Source: JAGWAJ01 sp965215155
Lineage (GTDB): Bacteria; Acidobacteriota; Vicinamibacteria; Vicinamibacterales; UBA8438
NCBI GenBank assembly: GCA_965215155.1
Contig: CBDCCY010000004.1
Location: forward strand, 2,356,001 to 2,420,000
Length of the DNA stretch: 64,000 nt
Direction of reading: 5' to 3'
In this document: one piece after another, positions 33,803 to 43,720 of the stretch
How the letters are laid out: each line of letters opens with the position of its first letter
Position numbering within the stretch: the first letter of the stretch is position 1
Program-made: the position numbers and the translations under genes
Notes under the pieces: generated by a model
Databases searched by the model: none
What the model was told of the DNA's origin: nothing
Seen by the model: only the letters and a program-made list of their open reading frames with translations

Positions 33803-36800
33803 CTACTCCAGTAGCGATTGCAGGAGTTGTGCCGGGTGCAGCGCCCGCACGCCGGCGAAGTCGTGGACCTGGTGGCGGCACGACGTGCCGGCGGCGACGA
33901 GAACGCCGCCGGGGCCGAGCTCGCGCGCGGCGGGCAGGAGGCGCCGCTCGCCGATCTGGCGCGAGATGTCGAAGTGCTCGCGCGCGTATCCGAACGAGCC
34001 CGCCATGCCGCAGCAACCGGAATCGAGGTCGGTGACCCGCGCCCCGGGAATGCGGCCGAGGAGCGCCTTCGCGGGCCCTATCAGGCCGAGGGATTTTTGG
34101 TGGCAGTGGCCGTGGAGGAGGATCTCCTCGGGGCCGGAGCCGAGCGCGAGCGATGCGCCGCCATCGTCGAGCCGCCGGTTCAGAAGGTCCTCGAACAGCA
34201 CGCAGGCGGCGGCGACGTCCTGCGCCTGCCGCTGCGCCTCCCCGCGGAGCAGCGCGGGTACGTCGTCGGCCAGCGCCGACAGGCAGCTCGGCTCCAGCAG
34301 CACGATCGGCGTGCCGGCCGCGGCCAGCGGATGGAGCCGGCGCACCGCCTCGGCGGCCCGGTCGCGCGCCGCGTCGAGCAGGCCCTGCGAGATGAGCGGC
34401 CGCCCGCAGCAGGCGTCCGGTCCAAGGGCCACGGTGAGACCCGCCGCTTCCAGCACGTCGGCCGCCGCGATGCCGATGTCCGGGTCGTAGTAGTTGGTGA
34501 ACGTGTCGTTGAACAGGATGAGGTCGGGCGCACGCGGGGCGGCGCCCCCTCGGACTGCCGCGTTCTCCGGGTAGGCATTGCCGTCCCGGGAGGCCGAGCC
34601 CTCTCGGAACGTGGTGCCCGCCCGTGCCCCGTTCTCCGGCAGGCCCGGCGAGGCGGGACCCTGCCGCGAGGTGGCTGCGTTCCCCCCCGCGGCCGACCGC
34701 TCGCGCCACGCCTGCGCCAGGGTTCGTGGCGCCCATGCCGGCAGCGAGCGGCGCCGGTCGATGCCCAAGACCACCTCGTTCAACCGCCGGACCCAGCCCC
34801 GTTCCAGCCATGGATTGAGGAGCGGCGCCGCCCGGCTGGCCAGCGCCGACAGGTCATGGATGTGGCCGAGCACGCGCGCCCGGAGCGGCGTGCCGTGGCG
34901 CCGCCAGTAGTCGGCGAGGAACTCGCTCTTGAAGCGCCCCATGTCGACGCCGACAGGGCACTCCGTCTTGCAGGCGCGGCACTCCAGGCAGAGATCGAGC
35001 ACGTCGTGGACGCCGCGCTCCCCGAGCCCGGTCTCGCGCGGGCCCTCTCGGCCGAGCGCTCCCGTCATCGCCAGCCGCAGAGCGTTGGCCCGTCCCCGCG
35101 TCGAGTGCGCCTCGTCGCGCGTCGCCATGTAGGAGGGACACATCGTTCCCGAGAGGGTCTTGCGGCAGGCGCCCACGCCGCTGCACATCTCGACCGCCCG
35201 CCCCAGCCCGCCGTACGCGCCGTGATCGAAGGCGGCGGGCGGATCCGGCGTCCGGTAGGCCGGGCCGTAGCGCAGGTTGGCGGTCAGCGGAGGCGCGTCG
35301 ACGATCTTGCCCGGATTGAAGAGCCCTTCCGGATCGAACGTCCGCTTGACGGTCCGGAACGCGTCGTAGAGGACCGGGCCGAACATGCGGGCCATGAACG
35401 GCCCGCGCACCAGGCCGTCGCCGTGCTCGCCCGACAGGGCGCCGCCGAACTCCAGGACCAGGTCGGCGATCTCCGTCGCGATCGCCTCGAACTGCCGCAC
35501 GCCCGCCGCGGTTTTCATGTTGACGACGGGGCGGACGTGAAGACAGCCGACCGACGCGTGGGCGTAGACACCGGCCGTCGTGCCGTGGCTGCGGATGATG
35601 CGCAGGAAGCGCGCGATGAAGTCGCGGAGCTTCTCGGGGGCGACGGCGGTGTCCTCGACGAACGAGATGCTCTTGGCGTCCCCCTTCATCGCCATCGACA
35701 GGCCGAGGGACGACTCGCGGAGCCTCCAGATGCGGGCCTGGTCGGCTGGCGCGGTGGCGCGCGCGGTGTGGGTGGCGCGGCCGCGGCCGCGGACGTCCGC
35801 CTCGAGCCGCTCGAGACGTGGCACCAGCTCGTCCGCGGTCTCGCCGTACAGCTCGACGCAGAGCAGCGCGCCGCAGTCCGTCCGGAGGACGGCGCGGCGC
35901 ATCGCGTCCAGGGCCGGGTTCTCGCGCGCGTGGTCCAGGATGGAGCGATCCATCACCTCGACCGCCGACGGATCGTGCTCGAGAATGGCCGGCGTGTCGC
36001 CGAGCGCGTCGAGAAGGTCGTCGTACTCGATGGTCAGCACCGCCTTCGCGTTCGGCAGCGGCACCAGGTTGAGGCGTGCCTCGACGATCAGCCCGAGCGT
36101 TCCCTCCGAGCCGACGATGAGCCGGGCGAGGTTGAACGGCTCGCCGGCCGCCGCTCGCGCCGGCGTGAAGGCGTCGAGGTTGTAGCCGCCGACGCGGCGC
36201 AGGATCTGCGGGTAGCGGCGGTCGATCTCGTCCGCGTGGCGGGCGGCGAGCTGGCGCACCGTCCGGTAGCAGCCACCCTCGAACGTCGGCGCCGCGCAAG
36301 CCGCATCGATCTCCTCACCGTTCAGGGGCCGGAAGTGGGCGACGGAGCCGTCCGCCAGCGCAACGTGGAGGTCGAGGACGTGATCGATGGTCTTCCCGTA
36401 GCGCACGGACCGCGCGCCGCTCGAGTTGTTGGAGATCATCCCCCCGATGGTCGCGCGGCTCGCGGTGGAGATGTCCGGCGCGAAGCGCAGGCGGTGCGGT
36501 GCAAGCTGGGCGTTCAACTCGTCGAGCACGATGCCCGGCTCGACACGCGCCCAGCGCTCGGCGACGTTCACCTCGAGGAGGCGGTTGAAGTGCTTCGACG
36601 TGTCGAGCTGCAGGCCGGAACCGATGGCCTGCCCGGCCTGCGAGGTGCCGCCGCCGCGGGCGGTGATCGAGCACCCGTGGGCGCGGGCGCAGGCGATGGC
36701 GGCCAGGATGTCGTCGCGCGAGCGGACGATGACCACGCCCAGCGGCTGGATCTGGTAGACGCTCGCGTCGGTGGAATACAGGGCCCGCGAGACCGGATCG

Positions 36801-36853
36801 AAGCGGACCTCGCCGTCGAGGCGCGCTTCGAGATCGCAGCGGAGTTCATCCAT
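33803..36853 (-). CDS. FAD-linked oxidase/4Fe-4S/CCG-domain dehydrogenase (Dld/GlpC-type fusion)
   Basis: A 1016-residue fusion enzyme. The FAD_binding_4 domain (~30-200) includes SITARGGGTSQAGQAIGSG and IGGMISNNSSGARSVRYG. The FAD-oxidase C domain follows (~250-520) with GALSGEHGDGLVRG. The bis-4Fe-4S ferredoxin-like domain contains CSGVGACRKTLSGTMCPSY and CLECRACKTECPVGVDMG. Two CCG heterodisulfide-reductase-like modules follow, with DACCGRPL and DSGCCGMAGSFGY. This is the architecture of the large D-lactate or D-2-hydroxyglutarate (YdiJ-type) dehydrogenases, which feed electrons to quinone. The start at ATG 36853 is clear. A low-complexity linker rich in Gly/Pro near 700-760 separates ferredoxin and CCG parts. 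Confidence 0.88.
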   Translation of the reverse strand: MDELRCDLEARLDGEVRFDPVSRALYSTDASVYQIQPLGVVIVRSRDDILAAIACARAHGCSITARGGGTSQAGQAIGSGLQLDTSKHFNRLLEVNVAERWARVEPGIVLDELNAQLAPHRLRFAPDISTASRATIGGMISNNSSGARSVRYGKTIDHVLDLHVALADGSVAHFRPLNGEEIDAACAAPTFEGGCYRTVRQLAARHADEIDRRYPQILRRVGGYNLDAFTPARAAAGEPFNLARLIVGSEGTLGLIVEARLNLVPLPNAKAVLTIEYDDLLDALGDTPAILEHDPSAVEVMDRSILDHARENPALDAMRRAVLRTDCGALLCVELYGETADELVPRLERLEADVRGRGRATHTARATAPADQARIWRLRESSLGLSMAMKGDAKSISFVEDTAVAPEKLRDFIARFLRIIRSHGTTAGVYAHASVGCLHVRPVVNMKTAAGVRQFEAIATEIADLVLEFGGALSGEHGDGLVRGPFMARMFGPVLYDAFRTVKRTFDPEGLFNPGKIVDAPPLTANLRYGPAYRTPDPPAAFDHGAYGGLGRAVEMCSGVGACRKTLSGTMCPSYMATRDEAHSTRGRANALRLAMTGALGREGPRETGLGERGVHDVLDLCLECRACKTECPVGVDMGRFKSEFLADYWRRHGTPLRARVLGHIHDLSALASRAAPLLNPWLERGWVRRLNEVVLGIDRRRSLPAWAPRTLAQAWRERSAAGGNAATSRQGPASPGLPENGARAGTTFREGSASRDGNAYPENAAVRGGAAPRAPDLILFNDTFTNYYDPDIGIAAADVLEAAGLTVALGPDACCGRPLISQGLLDAARDRAAEAVRRLHPLAAAGTPIVLLEPSCLSALADDVPALLRGEAQRQAQDVAAACVLFEDLLNRRLDDGGASLALGSGPEEILLHGHCHQKSLGLIGPAKALLGRIPGARVTDLDSGCCGMAGSFGYAREHFDISRQIGERRLLPAARELGPGGVLVAAGTSCRHQVHDFAGVRALHPAQLLQSLLE

Positions 36854-37320
36854 CCGGCGCAGTATAGGTCGGGCCCCCGCGCGGCGCCGTCCAGATCCAG
36901 CCCTCGTTCGGCTGTGCTGCGGTCGGGCGGTGGCGTTGCTCTTCCGGCGAGGAAGTCCTCCGCAGCCAGCACGCAGACGCCGCGTCCAGTACGTCAGCGT
37001 TCTTCGAGAGTGTCGACAAGTCGCGGCGGGATCGCCATCAACTCCAGCATCCGCTCACGATCTCGGGGGATCTCCGGCACTCGAGTCTGTCCGTCTCGTT
37101 GACTGTACCCCAACCTGCGGGTGCGCTACGGTCCCTCTTGGTCGGTCGGGTCGCCGACGCCGATCGCCGTGCCTGAGTCGGAACCGGCGCGGCCGAGCGC
37201 TGGCGTACACGACGATGGCCGCCGCGGACCCGTGCGGTCGGGGTCCACGGCGGCCATCCGCGCGCCGACGATCGCGGCGAGGGGGCCGCGCCAGCCAGAC
37301 GTCCCCCGCGCCGCCCGAGT
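36854..37320. other. Interval without a recognisable gene
   Basis: 467 bp between the FAD/Fe-S gene start and the IS630 element. On the minus strand a short frame ending near 36985 reads RVPEIPRDRERMLELMAIPP, then RLVDTLEER, and stops. It could be a gene fragment, but no family is recognised. Nothing else convincing is seen. Confidence 0.4.
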
Positions 37321-38409
37321 CTAGTGTGCACCGTCAGAAATACGTGAGCAGTAACGCTTCAGGGATTCCAGGATCTGCTCGGCGGTCTTCGTCCAGACGA
37401 AGGGCTTGGGGTCTTCGTTGTAGACCGCCAGGTACTCCTTGATCGCCGCCTCGAGTGCTTGGGTGCTGCGATGGGTTCCACGCCGGATCTGCTGCCGGGT
37501 GATCTCGGCGAACCAACGCTCTACCTGGTTGAGCCACGATGCGCTCGTGGGCGTGAAGTGCAGGTGATACCGAGGACGCCGTGCCAGCCAGTCGTGGATC
37601 ATCGCCGTCTTGTGCGTGCCGTAGTTGTCCAGCACCAGGTGGATGTCGAGGTCGGGCGGCACCGCCTTGTCGATCACGGCGAGGAAGCGCTTGAACTCCA
37701 CCGAGCGGTGCTTCCGAAAGCACCTGCCGATCACCTCGCCGGTGGCGGTGTTCAGGGCCGCGAACAACGAGGTCGTGCCGTGCCGTCGATAGTCGTGTGT
37801 CCGCTGCTCCGGTGCTCCCGGACGCATCGGCAACACCGGCTGGGTACGGTTCAACGCCTGGATCTGCGACTTCTCATCCACACACAGCACCACCGCTCGC
37901 TCCGGCGGATGCAGGTACAGCCCCACGATATCGCGCACTTTCTCGATGAACAACGGGTCTCGCGACAGCTTGAAGGTCTCGCTGCGATGGGGCTTGAGCG
38001 CGAACGCGCGCCACACGCGGCCGACGGTCGAAGCGCTCAGCCCGCAGGCTCGGGCCATCGACTCCCGGCTCCAATGCGTCGCCCCCCGTGGGGTCGTCTC
38101 CAGCGTCCGGACCACGACCCGTTCGACGTCCTCGTCCGACACCCGGCGCGGCGCGCCCGGCCGTGGTTCGTCCAGCAAGCCGTCGCAGCCGTTGCGCAGG
38201 AACCGCCGCCGCCACTTGCCGACCGTGGCCCGCGTCGTACCCAGAGCCTGCGCCACGACCTGGTCGCTCCGTCCCGCGGCGCTCTGCAGCACGATGCGTG
38301 CCCTCAGGGCCAGAGCCTGCGCGGTATTGCGCCGGCGCAGCCAACCCTCCAGTTCCTCGCGCTGTGCGTCCGAGACCTCCGGGACCTCTCGTGTGTAATG
38401 GTTCGGCAC
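37321..38409 (-). CDS. IS630-family transposase
   Basis: A 362-residue full-length DDE transposase. The N-terminal helix-turn-helix pair (VVAQALGTTRATVGKWRRRF and SASTVGRVWRAF) binds the element ends. VVLCVDEKSQIQALNRTQP carries the first Asp, HLVLDNYGTHKTAMIHDWL the second Asp, and HFTPTSASWLNQVERWFAEI the final acidic residue. DDE spacing fits IS630/Tc1. The GTG start at 38409 is chosen because it precedes the first HTH at the normal distance. The stop TAG (37321-37323) is made from the TA target duplication plus the adjacent host G, so the reading frame depends on the insertion site. Confidence 0.92.
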   Translation of the reverse strand: MPNHYTREVPEVSDAQREELEGWLRRRNTAQALALRARIVLQSAAGRSDQVVAQALGTTRATVGKWRRRFLRNGCDGLLDEPRPGAPRRVSDEDVERVVVRTLETTPRGATHWSRESMARACGLSASTVGRVWRAFALKPHRSETFKLSRDPLFIEKVRDIVGLYLHPPERAVVLCVDEKSQIQALNRTQPVLPMRPGAPEQRTHDYRRHGTTSLFAALNTATGEVIGRCFRKHRSVEFKRFLAVIDKAVPPDLDIHLVLDNYGTHKTAMIHDWLARRPRYHLHFTPTSASWLNQVERWFAEITRQQIRRGTHRSTQALEAAIKEYLAVYNEDPKPFVWTKTAEQILESLKRYCSRISDGAH

Positions 38410-38483
38410 GGCCCTCCTCGCTTCCGGGCCGACCGTACCACGAGCCGATTCTACTGGTCAAGAACTTCAGGCGTTGGACACTA
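37322..38483 (-). mobile_element. Complete IS630-family insertion sequence
   Basis: The element is bounded by TA dinucleotides at 37322-37323 and 38482-38483, the expected target duplication. Its ends start GTGTGCAC on the left and, read inward from the right, GTGTCCAA, giving short imperfect terminal repeats. One transposase gene fills it. The right TA lies inside the amtB stop codon and the left TA inside the transposase stop codon. Sequence integrity and short flanks suggest a recent, possibly active, copy. Confidence 0.8.
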
Positions 38484-39803
38484 GTGCGTGAACTGGAAGC
38501 CGCCGTAGGCTTCCATGCCGTGCTCGCCTACGTCGAGCCCCATGCGTTCCTCCTCGGCGCTGACGCGGAGGCCGATCGTGAACTGGAGCGCGAAGAAGAT
38601 GGCGAGGGCCGCGATGAACGAGAAGGCGCCGTAGGCCAGCACGCCGATGAGCTGCGTCAGGAACGAGTGGCCGGCGCTGAAGATGCCGACGGCCAACGTG
38701 CCCCAGATGCCGCACGTCAGGTGGACGGAGATGGCCCCGACCGGGTCGTCGAGCCCGGCGCGGTCGATCAGGAGAACCGAGCCGACGACGATGACGCCGG
38801 CGATGAGGCCGATGACCATGGCCGCGTTCACGCTCACGACATCCGCCCCGGCCGTGATGCCGACGAGCCCGGCGAGCGCGCCGTTCAGCACCATGCTGAG
38901 GTCGGGCTTGTGCTGCACCGTCCACGATGCGGCCATCGCGCCGATGATGCCGGTAGCCGAGGCGAGACAGGTGGTCACGAAGACGAGGGAGACCAGCTCC
39001 GGGTCGGCGCTGAGCACCGAGCCGCCGTTGAACCCGAACCAGCCGAGCCAGAGCAGGAAGACCCCGATGGTGGCCAGCGGCATGCTGTGCCCGGGGATCG
39101 GCTTGGCCCGGCCTTCGAGGTACTTGCCCAGGCGCGGTCCGAGGACGATGACGCCGGCCAGGGCGCCCCACCCGCCGACCGAGTGCACGAGCGTGGAGCC
39201 GGCGAAGTCGTAGAAGCCCATCGCGTCGAGGAAACCGCCGCCCCACTTCCACGACCCGGCGATGGTATAGATGAACGCCACGTAGATGGTGGTGAAGATG
39301 AGGAACGACCCGAGCTTGATCCGCTCCGCCACCGCGCCCGATACGATCGTGGCCGCGGTCGCTGCGAACATGGCCTGGAAGATGAAGTCGGTCCAGTACG
39401 TGTATGCGCCGTCGGCGTATGCGACGGTGTTCCCCTCGGCGCCCGGGTCGAGCCCGAAGCCCGCGAAACCCAGGAACTGCCCGAGCGAGAAGTCGCCTGG
39501 GTACATGAGATTGAACCCCACGATGGCGTAGGTGATGAGGCCGATGGCGATGACGCCCGTGTTCTTGAACAGGATGTTCACCGTGTTCTTGGCCTGCGTC
39601 AGCCCGCTCTCGAGGCACGCGAAGCCGAGGTGCATGATGAAGACGAGGAACGTCGCGACGAGCATCCAGGTGTTGTTGACCGTGAACAGCTCCTGCGAAG
39701 CTCCCTCCTGGGCGAATGCCGCGCGCGGGATCAGGACGATGGCCAGCAGCACGAGCGACGGCGCGGCCGCGCGGACGAGCGAGCGACGGAATCCAGTTCT
39801 CAT
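38481..39803 (-). CDS. amtB: Ammonium transporter AmtB with signal peptide
   Basis: A 440-residue ammonium channel. A cleavable leader (LVLLAIVLIPRAAFAQ) precedes 11 membrane helices. HLGFACLESGLTQAKNTVNIL is the helix with the conserved Glu and Asn, and DFAGSTLVHSVGGWGALAG carries the first of the twin pore His, with DPVGAISVHLTCGIWG the second. GWFGFNGGSVL and NAALAG-type loops are typical. It passes ammonium into the cell and is closed by GlnK. The last codons FQFTH-TAG end exactly at the junction with IS630: the stop uses the target TA plus the first G of the element, so any native 3' end and terminator now lie beyond the insertion. glnK is 36 bp upstream. Confidence 0.93.
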   Translation of the reverse strand: MRTGFRRSLVRAAAPSLVLLAIVLIPRAAFAQEGASQELFTVNNTWMLVATFLVFIMHLGFACLESGLTQAKNTVNILFKNTGVIAIGLITYAIVGFNLMYPGDFSLGQFLGFAGFGLDPGAEGNTVAYADGAYTYWTDFIFQAMFAATAATIVSGAVAERIKLGSFLIFTTIYVAFIYTIAGSWKWGGGFLDAMGFYDFAGSTLVHSVGGWGALAGVIVLGPRLGKYLEGRAKPIPGHSMPLATIGVFLLWLGWFGFNGGSVLSADPELVSLVFVTTCLASATGIIGAMAASWTVQHKPDLSMVLNGALAGLVGITAGADVVSVNAAMVIGLIAGVIVVGSVLLIDRAGLDDPVGAISVHLTCGIWGTLAVGIFSAGHSFLTQLIGVLAYGAFSFIAALAIFFALQFTIGLRVSAEEERMGLDVGEHGMEAYGGFQFTH

Positions 39804-39839
39804 TGGCGTTTCCTAGTCCTTCCTTGATCGCGCAGACTC

Positions 39840-40178
39840 CTAGAGAGCCGAGGGGCCGGACTCGCCGGTCCGGATGCGCACGGCCTGGCCGACGTCGCTC
39901 ACGAAGATCTTCCCGTCGCCGATCTCGCCCGTCCGGGCGGAGCCCTTGATGGCCTCGAGCACGGCATCGACCTGGCCGTCGTCGGCCACGACGTCGATCT
40001 TGATCTTCGGGACGAAGTCGACCGAGTACTCCGCGCCGCGGTAGATCTCGGTGTGCCCCTTCTGGCGCCCGAACCCCTTGACCTCGGTCACGGTCAGGCC
40101 CTGGATGCCGGACTTCGACAGCGCCTCGCGGGCCTCGTCGAGCATGTGCGGTTTGATGATCGCCGTGATGAGCTTCAT
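39840..40178 (-). CDS. glnK: Nitrogen regulatory protein P-II
   Basis: A 112-residue trimeric signal protein. MKLITAIIKPHMLDEAREAL is the P-II start, and the T-loop GHTEIYRGAEYSVDFVPK carries Tyr51, the uridylylation site. RTGEIGDGKIFV is the C-terminal signature binding ATP/ADP and 2-oxoglutarate. It senses nitrogen and energy status and blocks AmtB directly. The glnK-amtB order with a 36-bp gap is the usual operon, so glnK is preferred over glnB. A near-consensus sigma-54 promoter lies 50-65 bp upstream (40227-40242), with enhancer-like repeats further up. Confidence 0.93.
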   Translation of the reverse strand: MKLITAIIKPHMLDEAREALSKSGIQGLTVTEVKGFGRQKGHTEIYRGAEYSVDFVPKIKIDVVADDGQVDAVLEAIKGSARTGEIGDGKIFVSDVGQAVRIRTGESGPSAL

Positions 40179-40226
40179 GAGCTGTCTCCCTGTACGAGTC
40201 GGCGTGATGCGTCGACCGACTGTCTA

Positions 40227-40242
40227 AGCAAGACGCGCGCCA
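40227..40242 (-). promoter_or_regulatory. Sigma-54 promoter of glnK-amtB
   Basis: On the minus strand TGGCGCGCGTCTTGCT has the invariant GG (-24) and GC (-12) exactly 10 nt apart, matching the TGGCAC-N5-TTGCT consensus at all but one core base. Transcription would begin about 40 bp before the glnK start codon. Confidence 0.75.
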
Positions 40243-40331
40243 ACTCCGGACCGGCGTCCGGACCGGTGGAGATCGGGAGAGAAACCGGCGGATGCGGCGC
40301 GTCGAGGGACGTCTCTCGGGGCAACATGCCC

Positions 40332-40374
40332 CACAAAACCGTAGTAGTCACGGCCTTCAGTTACAAAACCGTAG
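40332..40374 (-). promoter_or_regulatory. Enhancer-like inverted repeats, promoter-proximal pair
   Basis: CACAAAACCGTAG (40332-40344) and TACAAAACCGTAG (40362-40374) are spaced exactly 30 bp apart, about three helical turns. They lie 90-135 bp upstream of the -24 element, where sigma-54 activators normally bind. With the distal pair they give the consensus TACR-N4-CGTA. Confidence 0.6.
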
Positions 40375-40520
40375 AGATGCGTTCTCGCCGGAATCGTTCC
40401 ACAGCCGACGTGTCGCCCCACGGGTCCGTCACGCCGCGGACGAAGGCAGAATCCCAACCAGATCGGGAGCAAGGACGACCGCCCGGGGCGCGCGATCCAG
40501 CAGGGCGCTCGATGTGGTCC

Positions 40521-40563
40521 TACGAAAACGTAGCGGTTGGAAGAAGCAGCTACAAGATCGTAT
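40521..40563 (-). promoter_or_regulatory. Enhancer-like inverted repeats, distal pair
   Basis: TACGAAAACGTAG (40521-40533, a perfect TACG/CGTA dyad) and TACAAGATCGTAT (40551-40563) are again spaced exactly 30 bp apart. They sit ~280-320 bp upstream of the glnK promoter and just past the stop codon of the activator gene. The rest of 40179-40573 holds no gene. Confidence 0.55.
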
Positions 40564-40573
40564 ATGGATGGCG

Positions 40574-42115
<1,542 letters not shown>

Positions 42116-42156
42116 TGCGTGGGTCTTGCCGCCTTGCGAAACCATGCCCATCCGAC

Positions 42157-42173
42157 AAGCAATGTTCGTGCCA
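42157..42173 (-). promoter_or_regulatory. Sigma-54 promoter of the activator gene
   Basis: On the minus strand TGGCACGAACATTGCTT matches the TGGCAC-N5-TTGCTT consensus fully, GG and GC 10 nt apart. It would start transcription near 42147, about 32 nt before ATG 42115, implying sigma-54-dependent and perhaps autoregulated expression. Confidence 0.78.
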
Positions 42174-42255
42174 TAGCGGTAGCCTGACGGTGCCGGGATC
42201 GCTTGCCACCGAAGAGTCGAGGGGCTGCGGCGGCCGCCTCCGAAGACGCCGTGAG

Positions 42256-43701
42256 TCAGACGGGGGCGGGCAGGGTCGATGAACCCATCAGGTAGGCATC
42301 GATCCCGCGAGCGGCGCTGCGGCCCTCGGCGATCGCCCAGACGATGAGCGACTGCCCGCGCTGCATGTCCCCGGCGGTGAAGACGGCCGGCACGCTGGTC
42401 ATCCAGTTCTCGTCGCGCCACACGTTGCCGCGCTCGGTCAGCCGGACGCCGAGCTCTTCCAGCAGACCCGGCCGCTCCGGGCCCACGAACCCCATGGCGA
42501 GCAGCACGAGATCGGCCCTGAGCTCGAACGCGCTGTCGGGGATCGGGTCGAACGCGACGCGACCGTCGCGCCGGGTCATCCGGACCTTCGTCGCGTGAAG
42601 CGTGCTGACGTGGCCGTTGCCGGACCCGGTGAAGCGGTCGGTCGATACGGCGTAGACGCGGTCGCCGCCCTCCTCGTGGGCGGCGGAGACCCGGAAGACC
42701 TGCGGCCACGTCGGCCACGGATTGCCGGGCGCCCGCTCGTCCGGCGGCCGCGGCAGCAACTCGAACTGGGCGACCGAGCGGGCGCCCTGGCGGTGGACGG
42801 TCCCCAGGCAGTCGGCGCCCGTGTCCCCGCCCCCGATGATCACGACGTGCTTGCCGCGCGCCGTGATCTCCTCGTCCGCCGGCACGACGTCGCCCTCGCA
42901 GCGGCGGTTCTGCTGCGTGAGGTACTCCATGGCGAAGTGGATGCCCCCGAGCTCCCGGCCCGGCACCTTGAGGTCGCGCGGCCAGCCGGCGCCGCCGGCG
43001 AGGAGCGCCGCGTCGTACTCGCGCTGCATCTGCTCGGCCGACAGGTCGACGCCGACGTTCACCCCCGTGCGGAAGCGAATGCCCTCGGCCTCCAGAATCT
43101 GCAGGCGGCGATCGAGGTAGCGCTTCTCCATCTTGAACTCGGGGATGCCGTAGCGCAGCAGTCCGCCGATGCGGTCCGATTTCTCGAAGACCGTCACCGT
43201 GTGTCCGACACGGTTGAGCTGGTCCGCCGCCGCCAGGCCGGCGGGGCCGGAGCCGACCACGGCCACCGTCTTGCCGGTCCGCCTGGCCGGCGGGTCGGCG
43301 TGGATCCTCCCGTCATCGAAAGCGCGCTCGACGATCGCCAGCTCGATCGACTTGATGGTGACCGCCTCCCGGTCGATGGCCAGGACGCACGACCCCTCGC
43401 ACGGGGCGGGGCAGAGCCGTCCGGTCCACTCCGGGAAGTTGTTGGTCTTGTGCAGCCGGTCGATGGCCGCCGGCCACTTGTCGCGGTAGACCAGGTCGTT
43501 CCAGTCCGGGATCAGGTTGCCGAGCGGACACCCTTCGTGACAGAACGGGATGCCGCAATCCATGCAGCGCGCACCCTGCGCGCGGAGGTCGTCCGACAGA
43601 TACGGCAGATAGACCTCGTGCCAGTCGTGCACCCGTTCGCCGACCGGGCGGGCGGGCGGCTTCTGCCGCTCGATCTCGAGGAACCCCTTCAGCTTGCCCA
43701 T
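42256..43701 (-). CDS. gltD: Glutamate synthase small subunit
   Basis: A 481-residue NADPH-dependent flavoprotein. The N-terminal 4Fe-4S ferredoxin-like domain carries CMDCGIPFCHEGCPLGN and CPAPCEGSC. The FAD site is TVAVVGSGPAGLAAADQL with FEKSDRIGGLLRYGIP, and the NADPH site is HVVIIGGGDTGADCLG. The C-terminus has VFTAGDMQRGQSLIVWAIAEGR. It takes electrons from NADPH and passes them to GltB, which makes glutamate from glutamine and 2-oxoglutarate. It lies 19 bp after gltB on the same strand. The activator gene follows, with a separate sigma-54 promoter 80 bp downstream. Confidence 0.93.
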   Translation of the reverse strand: MGKLKGFLEIERQKPPARPVGERVHDWHEVYLPYLSDDLRAQGARCMDCGIPFCHEGCPLGNLIPDWNDLVYRDKWPAAIDRLHKTNNFPEWTGRLCPAPCEGSCVLAIDREAVTIKSIELAIVERAFDDGRIHADPPARRTGKTVAVVGSGPAGLAAADQLNRVGHTVTVFEKSDRIGGLLRYGIPEFKMEKRYLDRRLQILEAEGIRFRTGVNVGVDLSAEQMQREYDAALLAGGAGWPRDLKVPGRELGGIHFAMEYLTQQNRRCEGDVVPADEEITARGKHVVIIGGGDTGADCLGTVHRQGARSVAQFELLPRPPDERAPGNPWPTWPQVFRVSAAHEEGGDRVYAVSTDRFTGSGNGHVSTLHATKVRMTRRDGRVAFDPIPDSAFELRADLVLLAMGFVGPERPGLLEELGVRLTERGNVWRDENWMTSVPAVFTAGDMQRGQSLIVWAIAEGRSAARGIDAYLMGSSTLPAPV

Positions 43702-43720
43702 GATTGTACGTCGTCGTGTT

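Noticed and set aside
33818..37102. A plus-strand open frame of ~1090 codons opposite the FAD/Fe-S gene
   Set aside because: It is antisense to a well-supported enzyme and has compositionally biased sequence without motifs.
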